From: Candidatus Moraniibacteriota bacterium
GTDB taxonomy: Bacteria; Patescibacteriota; Minisyncoccia; Moranbacterales; UBA2206
Reading direction: 5' to 3'
Length of the DNA: 17,877 nt
Assembly: GCA_027351145.1 (NCBI GenBank)
Contig: DAIEIZ010000069.1
Location: forward strand, 1 to 17,877
Shown one piece after another: positions 12,680 through 17,877 of this stretch; positions within the stretch are counted from its first letter, which is position 1, and each line of letters begins with the position of its first letter. A model generated the notes under the pieces. It searched no databases. It saw nothing but the letters and a program-made list of their open reading frames with translations, and was not told the origin of the DNA. Position numbers and translations under genes: made by a program.

Positions 12680-13945
12680 ATGTCAAAAAAAGATATTATT
12701 GTCGGATTAGATATTGGTTCTTCTTTCGTGCGGACAGTGATTGCTCAGATTATTCCCGCAGAAGAAAACCTAAGAGTAATAGGCGTGGGAATAGCGCCTG
12801 CTTTTGGTGTGCGACGAGGGATTATTGTTGATCTGGAAGAAATTATAAAATCAATCAATGAATCGATGGCGGTGGCGGAAAGAACCGCTGGCGTTGAAGT
12901 TAAGCAGGTGATTGCCGGAATCGGAGGAAATCATATTTCTTCACAGTTTTCCAAGGGCGTAATTGCTGTTGGGCGCGCTGATGGCGAGGTTGTGCCTGAT
13001 GATATCTCGCGCGTGATAAATGCTGCCCAGGCTATTTCTATTCCGCCAAACAAGGAAATAATCCATATAATTCCCAGGAGCTATTCTTTGGATGATCAGA
13101 AGAATATTCGCGATCCATTGGGAATGAGTGGAGTTCGCCTTGAGGTGGATGCGATGATTATTGAGGGATCGACCCCGCATATCAAGAATCTGAATAAATG
13201 CATTGAAGAAGCGGGAATACTTGCGGAAAGTTTCGTGCTTTCACCACTTGCAGCAGCTAAGGCGGTGCTTTCAAAAAGGCAAAAAGAGCTCGGAGTGGTG
13301 CTTGTTGATATCGGTGGCGGATCGACGTCTGTTGCGGTTTTTGAAGAAAATGATCTTTTGCGAGTTTCAGTTATCCCGATTGGCGGCAATCATATTACGA
13401 ACGATATTGCCATTGGACTCCGCACTTCTATCGATGTTGCAGAGAAGATAAAATTAGAATTTGGAAATGCCAGTCCCAAGGAAATTGGAAAAAAAGAAAA
13501 TATCGACTTGTCTCAAATGGATTCGAATGAGGAGGGTATCGTTTCTCGCCATCATGTGGCAGAGATAATCGAGGCGCGATTAGAGGAAATTTTTGTAATG
13601 GTGAACAAGGAACTCAAGCTAATCGGAAAAGAGCGCTTGCTTCCAGCCGGGGCGGTCATTACAGGAGGTACTGCAAAATTACCCGGTTGCGTTGATTTGG
13701 CAAAAAATATTCTTGCATTACCGTCGCAAACCGGCTTTCCGATGCCACTGGGAGGTCTTGTGGACAAGATTGATGATCCAGCCTTTGCAACCGTGGCGGG
13801 CTTGGTTCTGTGGGGATTAGAGGAAGGTCAGGGGCAGAGAAAGGGAGGGAATGGTTTTGGCAATAAGATGGTGGGGGGGGTGATCTCGGAAATGGGCGGT
13901 AAAATGGGCGATATGAAGAAGTGGTTTGGAAAATTTTTGCCTTAA
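12680..13945 (+). CDS. ftsA: Cell division protein FtsA
   Basis: A 421-aa actin-like ATPase that tethers FtsZ to the membrane at the division site. Phosphate-1 motif is VGLDIGSSFVRTVIA (9-23), the SHS2 (1C) domain follows (about 80-160), and phosphate-2 is VVLVDIGGGSTSVAVFE; the adenosine motif GAVITGGTAKLPG is at about 322-334. The last residues MKKWFGKFLP form the amphipathic membrane-targeting helix, separated from the core by a Gly-rich linker (residues ~383-408). Within this linker is a G8 tract (13873-13880). Length and order are normal. It has its own promoter and is followed after 234 bases by ftsZ, the classical ftsA-ftsZ order. A different-frame ATG at 12672 (ATGAACGC) precedes the true start and is not used. 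Confidence 0.96.
   Translation: MSKKDIIVGLDIGSSFVRTVIAQIIPAEENLRVIGVGIAPAFGVRRGIIVDLEEIIKSINESMAVAERTAGVEVKQVIAGIGGNHISSQFSKGVIAVGRADGEVVPDDISRVINAAQAISIPPNKEIIHIIPRSYSLDDQKNIRDPLGMSGVRLEVDAMIIEGSTPHIKNLNKCIEEAGILAESFVLSPLAAAKAVLSKRQKELGVVLVDIGGGSTSVAVFEENDLLRVSVIPIGGNHITNDIAIGLRTSIDVAEKIKLEFGNASPKEIGKKENIDLSQMDSNEEGIVSRHHVAEIIEARLEEIFVMVNKELKLIGKERLLPAGAVITGGTAKLPGCVDLAKNILALPSQTGFPMPLGGLVDKIDDPAFATVAGLVLWGLEEGQGQRKGGNGFGNKMVGGVISEMGGKMGDMKKWFGKFLP
13873..13880 (+). repeat. G8 homopolymer in ftsA
   Basis: Eight consecutive G lie in the codons for V-G-G-V just before the membrane-targeting segment. Loss of one G gives GTG GGG GGG TGA, an immediate stop; gain of one G leads to TAA seven codons later. 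Confidence 0.9.
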
Positions 13946-14179
13946 AGGGACTAAAATAATGGACAACTGGCGGTTTTAAAATTGTTGCCAAGTGTTATTA
14001 ATTCTTTGTTTGACATTTGCCAAGCTAATATGTTAGATTTAATTAACGAAAAAGAGGTCAAATGCCGGTGCCGGTTGGCATTGGGTAAAACCAAAATAAA
14101 AAATAAAATTTTAAAAAATAGATTTTCGAAGAATCTGTGTTTTTGTTTATTTAAATTTTCTATTTACCAATAAAAATAT
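13946..14179 (+). promoter_or_regulatory. ftsZ promoter and long leader
   Basis: This 234-base gap holds TTGACA (14010-14015) followed after 18 bases by extended -10 TGTTAGATT (14031-14039; hexamer TAGATT 4/6). The expected start near 14046 gives a leader of about 134 nt. Two hairpins are visible in it: AATGCC/GGCATT (14061-14066 with 14077-14082) enclosing a CCGGTGCCGG core, and a 7-bp stem AGATTTT/AGAATCT (14120-14136). No known riboswitch is recognised. No gene is seen in it; a 63-codon open frame here looks spurious. Confidence 0.55.
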
Positions 14180-15406
14180 ATGGCAGAAATAAAACCACCG
14201 GTAGAAACTTTTGCGCGCATCATCGTAGTTGGTGTCGGCGGATCAGGAGGACATGGAATTAGTCGCATGATTGAAACGAAAATTAAAGGTGTAGAATTTG
14301 TGGCAGTGAACACAGATGCTCAAGACTTGCATCATAATAAGGCTGCCGAGAAGGTGCATATCGGAAAAAATCTGACCAAGGGATTGGGGGCGGGAATGAA
14401 TCCCGATATCGGGCGTCAAGCGGCGGAAGAAAATCGTGATGAAATTCAGGAAGTTCTCAAAGGCGCGGATATGGTTTTTGTGACTTGCGGATTGGGTGGC
14501 GGAACCGGAACGGGCGCTGCGCCAATTGTTGCAGAAGCGGCCAAGGAGCTGGGAGCTCTTACTGTTGCGGTTGTTACGAAACCCTTCAGTTTTGAAGGTG
14601 CGCAAAGACGAGCAATTGCCGAAGAGGGTTTGCAAAATTTGCGAGAACGTGTGGATACTTTGATTACAATTCCCAATGACAAGCTATTGCAAATTATTGA
14701 TAAAAAAACAACATTGATTAACTCTTTTAAGATTGTGGATGATGTCTTGCGACAAGGCGTGCAAGGAATTTCTGATTTAATCACAAAACCCGGTATTGTT
14801 AATGTTGACTTTGCTGATGTGCGAGCGATTATGAGTAATAGCGGCTCAGCGCTTATGGGTATTGGTATTGGTACGGGAGAGAATCGCGCGGCAGAAGCGG
14901 CTAGAGCGGCGATTAATAGTCCACTGCTTGAGCTTTCTATTGATGGTGCTAAGGGCGTACTTTTCAATGTTTCCGGATCTGCCGATCTTACTATGCTTGA
15001 AATTAATGAAGCGGCTAATATTATCACAGAGGCAATCGATCCAAATGCAAAGGTTATTTTTGGTGCAGTGGTCGATGAAGCGCTCAAGAAAGGCGAGGTG
15101 CAAATTACAGTTGTGGCAACAGGTTTTGATGAGGACCGAATTAACGAATCACGCATGTCTCCGATGGAGAGACTTGCAAGAGTCAAAACGGTCGAGTCGG
15201 AAATCGTCGCCATTAATAATCCGGAGGAAGATCTGAAAAATACTTTTTCGGTAAGAGAAGAATCAAAAATGATTATTGAGGAAAAAGTGCCACCAAAAAT
15301 TCAGAGATCGACAGTTTTTATGCAAAAGGATAAGGAATTGACTGATGAGGATGATGACGATGAATTGGAAATCCCAGCTTTCATTCGAAGAAAAATGGGG
15401 AAATAG
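14180..15406 (+). CDS. ftsZ: Cell division protein FtsZ
   Basis: A 408-aa tubulin-like GTPase that builds the division ring. The tubulin signature GGGTGTGAAP (106-115) and NTDAQDL are present, as are GLGAGMNPDIGRQAAEE and the T7 catalytic loop NVDFADVR (about 207-214). The C-terminal ~80 residues are a variable charged linker, and the conserved tail LEIPAFIRRKMGK at the very end is the FtsA-binding peptide. One departure is in the first nucleotide loop: canonical GVGGGGxNA(V/I) reads GVGGSGGHGI, with H25 in place of Asn and Gly in place of Ala. Residues of the fold are otherwise conserved, so a functional protein is expected. No Shine-Dalgarno site precedes the ATG. A strong terminator follows. 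Confidence 0.97.
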   Translation: MAEIKPPVETFARIIVVGVGGSGGHGISRMIETKIKGVEFVAVNTDAQDLHHNKAAEKVHIGKNLTKGLGAGMNPDIGRQAAEENRDEIQEVLKGADMVFVTCGLGGGTGTGAAPIVAEAAKELGALTVAVVTKPFSFEGAQRRAIAEEGLQNLRERVDTLITIPNDKLLQIIDKKTTLINSFKIVDDVLRQGVQGISDLITKPGIVNVDFADVRAIMSNSGSALMGIGIGTGENRAAEAARAAINSPLLELSIDGAKGVLFNVSGSADLTMLEINEAANIITEAIDPNAKVIFGAVVDEALKKGEVQITVVATGFDEDRINESRMSPMERLARVKTVESEIVAINNPEEDLKNTFSVREESKMIIEEKVPPKIQRSTVFMQKDKELTDEDDDDELEIPAFIRRKMGK

Positions 15407-15429
15407 GCGGAGTTTAGCGAAAATAGTAT

Positions 15430-15460
15430 AATTCAGGCCTTTTGAGGCCTGAATTTTTTT
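15430..15460 (+). terminator. Strong Rho-independent terminator after ftsZ
   Basis: A perfect 11-bp stem AATTCAGGCCT (15430-15440) with AGGCCTGAATT (15445-15455), loop TTTG, and a T-run through 15460. Confidence 0.92.
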
Positions 15461-15487
15461 GCCAAAGAGAGTGTTTTGTAATATGAT
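15459..15487 (+). promoter_or_regulatory. Promoter of tRNA-Gln
   Basis: TTGCCA (15459-15464, 5/6) starts in the last T's of the ftsZ terminator. After 17 bases comes TATGAT (15482-15487, 5/6). The expected start near 15494 is about 7 bases before the tRNA. Confidence 0.65.
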
Positions 15488-15500
15488 TTAGAAGTTATCT

Positions 15501-15572
15501 TGGGTCGTAGCCAAGCGGTAAGGCAATGGGTTCTGGTCCCATGATGCGTAGGTTCGAATCCTACCGACCCAA
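15501..15572 (+). tRNA. tRNA-Gln, anticodon CUG
   Basis: Full cloverleaf by eye. Acceptor TGGGTCG pairs 7/7 with CGACCCA. The D stem is GCC/GGC with loop AAGCGGTAA. The anticodon stem ATGGG/CCCAT encloses loop TTCTGGT, so the anticodon is CTG (codon CAG). The variable loop is GATGC. The T stem GTAGG/CCTAC encloses TTCGAAT. U1-A72 and the D-loop sequence are typical of bacterial tRNA-Gln. The discriminator is A15572. The next bases are CTA, so the CCA end is not encoded and must be added by the CCA enzyme. Base 37 is G, not the A usual for bacterial tRNA-Gln. Confidence 0.95.
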
Positions 15573-15642
15573 CTAAGTATAAAGCGGGTGTGCAGCGAAT
15601 GAGGCAACTAACTTCTAGCAGATTAGTTTCTTCGATAAAATT

Positions 15643-15891
15643 ATGATAGCATTTTTTGGAATTGCGGGTGGAATTCTTAATACGATCAGATTGTTTCCCC
15701 AGGTCTATAAAAGTTGGACAACAAAAAAAACAGCTGATCTGTCGGGATATTTCGTGGCCATTCTATTTCTTCAATCCGTGTTTATAATTCTCTATGGGTT
15801 GTATAAGCCGGATCCGATTATTTTTTGGACGAACATCAGTCCGCTTGCATGCTCATTGATTTTAGCGAGGTTGAAAGTAAAATATCAATAA
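15643..15891 (+). CDS. SemiSWEET-type sugar transporter (PQ-loop/MtN3)
   Basis: An 82-aa three-helix membrane protein of the SemiSWEET type, half of a eukaryotic SWEET, which dimerises to carry mono- or disaccharides down their gradient. The family PQ motif is RLFPQVYKSWTTKKTADLSGYF (about residues 16-37), including P19-Q20 and the conserved T-K-K-T-A-D-L-S loop. Helices lie at about 3-20, 36-55 and 60-77, with a conserved W-x-N-I-S-P in helix 3. The full length is normal for the type, so it is not a broken SWEET. Substrate unknown. It sits alone between tRNA-Gln and ispH; sugar uptake would be useful to a fermenter with few biosynthetic routes, which is inference. Confidence 0.9.
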   Translation: MIAFFGIAGGILNTIRLFPQVYKSWTTKKTADLSGYFVAILFLQSVFIILYGLYKPDPIIFWTNISPLACSLILARLKVKYQ

Positions 15892-15910
15892 TTTGTTTTT
15901 ATTAACTTTT

Positions 15911-16759
15911 ATGGAAATAAAAATAGCTCCACATGCCGGGTTTTGTTTTGGGGTTCGCCGGGCGGTTGATGTGGCGGAGAAGGCCTTGGAAAGCGGACAT
16001 AAGGTCTATTGCATGGGATCCTTGATTCATAATCAGCAGGTGATTGAAAAGCTGGAACAAAAAGGACTTGTCACAATCAAAGATCCGGCGGAAATACCGG
16101 CGGGGAGTGTTTTTTTAGTGCGCAGTCACGGAATTGATCCGAAAATTGTCGATAATATTATCATGCGAGGCGGAGAAATTTTGGACGCAACTTGTCCGTT
16201 TGTGAGACGAGCACAGCTTGTCGCGGAAAAATTCCACAAGGATGGATTTGATGTGATTATTTGTGGTGATCCGCAACACGCCGAAGTAATTGGGATCAAC
16301 GCTTGGACAAATAACGCGGCGAAAATAATTCATGATGCGAATGAGGTGAAAAATTTGAAATTCAAAGACAAGGTTGGCGTGCTCAGCCAGACAACGCAAA
16401 AAAAAGAATTGCTCGATAGTGTCGCGAAAGAATTAGTGAAAAAAACCAAGAATATCTTCGTGGAAAATACAATTTGCCTGGATAGCTCAACCAAGCAGGC
16501 GGAAGTATCGGAACTAGCGAAAGTTGTGGAGCTCATGATTGTGATTGGCGGAAAAAACTCCAGTAACACAGGAAAGCTAGTGCAATTGAGTGAAGCGCAA
16601 AAGACGCGAACATTGCACATTGAAACAGCACAAGAGCTGGAACCGGAGTGGTTTGATGGCGTTAGGAAGGTTGGTATCGCGGCCGGTGCTTCAACGGCGC
16701 AATTTTTGATTGATGAGGCAGTGGACAGAATTAAATCTTTGTGCTATGATACTGCTTAA
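15911..16759 (+). CDS. ispH: 4-hydroxy-3-methylbut-2-enyl diphosphate reductase
   Basis: A 282-aa IspH (LytB), the last enzyme of the MEP pathway, reducing HMBPP to IPP and DMAPP with a [4Fe-4S] cluster. Cluster cysteines C12 (GFCFGV), C95 (ATCPFV) and C189 (NTICLDSSTKQ) are present. Substrate-binding H40 (GSLIHN), H73 (RSHGI) and H123 (QHAEV, where most have HPEV) are kept, with E125 as the proton relay residue. The SSNT motif (GGKNSSNTGKL) binds diphosphate. I take the ATG at 15911 over the in-frame TTG at 15893. It needs a reduced ferredoxin or flavodoxin, which the POR operon could supply. Other MEP genes are not in the window. TATTAA at 15900-15905 is a weak candidate -10. Confidence 0.95.
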   Translation: MEIKIAPHAGFCFGVRRAVDVAEKALESGHKVYCMGSLIHNQQVIEKLEQKGLVTIKDPAEIPAGSVFLVRSHGIDPKIVDNIIMRGGEILDATCPFVRRAQLVAEKFHKDGFDVIICGDPQHAEVIGINAWTNNAAKIIHDANEVKNLKFKDKVGVLSQTTQKKELLDSVAKELVKKTKNIFVENTICLDSSTKQAEVSELAKVVELMIVIGGKNSSNTGKLVQLSEAQKTRTLHIETAQELEPEWFDGVRKVGIAAGASTAQFLIDEAVDRIKSLCYDTA

Positions 16760-16778
16760 TGTGTTTTAATTGAATTTA

Positions 16779-17510
16779 ATGAAAAAAGAAATAATTTTTC
16801 CCATCAGGATTAATAAATATCTGGCCTATAATAATTTTTGTACGCGTCGAGCGGCGGATGAAATTATTAAATCCGGTCGGGTGAAAATTAATGGCCAAGT
16901 GGCAGTGCTTGGTGCTAAGGTTTTGGAGACTGACGAGGTGACGATTGACAAGGATATTCGCCGCAACAAAAAGTTGGTTTATCTGGCTTATAATAAACCA
17001 GCAGGGATCGTGACGCATAGTCCGCAAAAAGGCGAGCGAAGTATTGAGGATATTTTCAATTATTCGCAAAAAGTTTTTCCGGTTGGACGGCTCGACAAAG
17101 ATTCCCACGGACTTATTTTGCTTACCAACGACGGTCGTGTAACTGATAGGCTGCTTAATCCTGATCACTTTCATAAAAAAGAATACATGGTTAAGGTTGA
17201 TCGGACGATTAGTCCGGGATTTATCAAAAATATGGCCGAAGGGGTAGTTCTGGATGATGGGTATAAAACAAGAGTATGCGAGGTGAAAAAAATCAACGAT
17301 TTGGCTTTTTCTATAGTGCTCACAGAAGGCAAAAAGAGGCAGATTAGAAGGATGTGTGAAAAACTGGAAAGGCGCGTCACTGAGCTTAAGCGTGTGCGAA
17401 TCATGAATGTACGCCTTGGAGGGCTTAAAACGCGAGAATATCGCGAAATTGAAGGTCTAGAGCAGCTGGAGCTCTTGACCAGTATCGGTATTGACAGATC
17501 AGAAATTTAG
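16779..17510 (+). CDS. rluF: RluF/RluB-type pseudouridine synthase
   Basis: A 243-aa pseudouridine synthase of the RsuA/RluB/E/F family. An S4 RNA-binding domain is N-terminal (RINKYLAYNNFCTRRAADE, about residues 10-28). The catalytic motif GRLDKDSHGLILLTNDG (103-119) carries the nucleophile D106. The downstream KKEYMV, EGKKRQIRRMCE and KRVRIMNVRLGGL match E. coli RluF better than RluB. RluF modifies 23S rRNA U2604 and, in E. coli, U35 of tRNA-Tyr. The ATG at 16779 is used; a TTG at 16770 would add three residues. It follows ispH by 19 bases with no terminator, so the two are probably co-transcribed. The exact target site is inferred from family. Confidence 0.9.
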   Translation: MKKEIIFPIRINKYLAYNNFCTRRAADEIIKSGRVKINGQVAVLGAKVLETDEVTIDKDIRRNKKLVYLAYNKPAGIVTHSPQKGERSIEDIFNYSQKVFPVGRLDKDSHGLILLTNDGRVTDRLLNPDHFHKKEYMVKVDRTISPGFIKNMAEGVVLDDGYKTRVCEVKKINDLAFSIVLTEGKKRQIRRMCEKLERRVTELKRVRIMNVRLGGLKTREYREIEGLEQLELLTSIGIDRSEI

Positions 17511-17527
17511 ATTTTCGGGGATATTTA

Positions 17528-17556
17528 TTGACAGGAGCTGAAAAGTACGGTACAAT
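17528..17556 (+). promoter_or_regulatory. Promoter of rplU
   Basis: Perfect TTGACA (17528-17533), a 17-base spacer and TACAAT (17551-17556, 5/6). The expected start near 17563 leaves a leader of about 34 nt before the rplU ATG. A 16-base near-palindrome, GGTTAAAGCTTTAATC (17562-17577), begins at the predicted start site. Confidence 0.8.
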
Positions 17557-17596
17557 GGCTAGGTTAAAGCTTTAATCAAATTAGTGAAATTTTATT

Positions 17597-17877
17597 ATGT
17601 TGGCAATTATCAAAACCGGCGGCAAGCAATATAAGGTCAAGGTCGGAGACAAAGTTAAGATTGAAAAACTGGAAAATGCGGTCGGAAGCATAATTGTTTT
17701 CCCGGAAGTGCTTTTTGTGGGTGATGAAAAAGAGATCAAGGTCGGTGCACCTTTTCTAGCAGGCGCGAAAGTGGAAGGCAAAATTCTTCGCACGGAACAA
17801 GGCGATAAAGTGACCGGTATTAAATTTAAAGCTAAGAAAAGATATAAGGTTAAATTTGGACATCGTCAAATTTTTAC
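17597..17877 (+). CDS. rplU: 50S ribosomal protein L21, 3' end beyond the window
   Basis: The ATG at 17597 begins MLAIIKTGGKQYKVKVGDKV, the clear L21 start. The typical downstream pattern VLFVGDE..IKVGAPFLAGAKVEGKI and the C-terminal KFKAKKRYKVKFGHRQIFT follow. The frame is open to the right edge (93 codons, about ten short of the usual ~100-105 aa). L21 binds 23S rRNA in the large subunit. It is usually followed by rpmA (L27), presumably beyond the window. A strong promoter and a palindromic leader precede it. Its product ends the window's theme of rRNA modification and ribosome genes. Confidence 0.92.
   Translation, partial: MLAIIKTGGKQYKVKVGDKVKIEKLENAVGSIIVFPEVLFVGDEKEIKVGAPFLAGAKVEGKILRTEQGDKVTGIKFKAKKRYKVKFGHRQIF

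Noticed and set aside
14446..15213. 255-codon minus-strand open frame opposite ftsZ
   Set aside because: Ser/Ala/Thr-rich translation of the complementary strand of ftsZ, with no family signature.
15643..15891. Truncated SWEET transporter pseudogene
   Set aside because: 82 aa and three helices are the normal size of a bacterial SemiSWEET, with the PQ motif intact.
1..17877. Reassigned UGA codon (as in Gracilibacteria or Absconditabacteria)
   Set aside because: All recognised proteins are full length under the standard code, with no in-frame TGA needed; the one TGA stop is followed by a terminator. Only the rarity of TGA remains odd.
1..17877. CRISPR array, prophage or insertion sequence
   Set aside because: No regularly spaced direct repeats, transposase, integrase or phage genes are visible on either strand.

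Overview
This 17.9-kb window carries about 21 protein genes and one tRNA, tightly packed, mostly on the + strand, and moderately AT-rich. It looks like a chromosomal segment of a Patescibacteria (CPR) bacterium, most likely a Parcubacteria-type lineage such as Moranbacteria. I base this on the short intergenic gaps, the general lack of Shine-Dalgarno sites, a bacterial ftsA-ftsZ pair beside an archaeal-like Elp3, a four-subunit pyruvate:ferredoxin oxidoreductase, short SemiSWEET/DgkA-type membrane proteins, and a tRNA gene without an encoded CCA end. The taxonomic call is inference. No phage, insertion sequence, CRISPR array or rRNA is visible.

Layout, left to right. (1) 1-1960: two tandem MacB/FtsX-type ABC-transporter permeases, the first cut by the window edge, closed by a terminator. 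(2) 2064-3798: a single-pass membrane protein with a low-complexity tail, followed by a membrane-anchored protein with two thioredoxin-like CXXC domains. (3) 3928-6886: porG-porD-porA-porB, oxidising pyruvate to acetyl-CoA and reducing ferredoxin. (4) 6946-8396: an O6-alkylguanine-DNA alkyltransferase homologue with an altered active site, then rlmN. (5) 8459-10919, minus strand: an orphan 89-aa protein with its own promoter, Shine-Dalgarno site and terminator, then a NUDIX hydrolase and elp3. (6) 10920-12581: a Trm9/ALKBH8-like methyltransferase whose ATG directly abuts the elp3 ATG, then ybeY and a DgkA-type lipid kinase. (7) 12680-15406: ftsA and ftsZ, each with a promoter. (8) 15501-17877: tRNA-Gln(CUG), a SemiSWEET, ispH, an RluF-like pseudouridine synthase and the start of rplU.

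The most interesting system is the elp3/Trm9-like divergent pair. Elp3 makes 5-carboxymethyluridine at wobble U34 from acetyl-CoA. Eukaryotic Trm9/ALKBH8 methylates that carboxyl group to mcm5U. Having both genes head to head suggests a two-enzyme bacterial route to mcm5U34. The POR operon would supply the acetyl-CoA and RNA-modification genes are frequent here (rlmN, ybeY for rRNA maturation, rluF), so translation quality control is a theme.

Other points worth attention: a G8 tract in ftsA where a one-base slip in either direction removes the membrane-targeting helix; a repeat-like insertion in rlmN; altered catalytic-pocket residues in the alkyltransferase; near-absence of TGA stops (1 of 21); and several promoters whose predicted start site falls on or beside the start codon, implying leaderless mRNAs.
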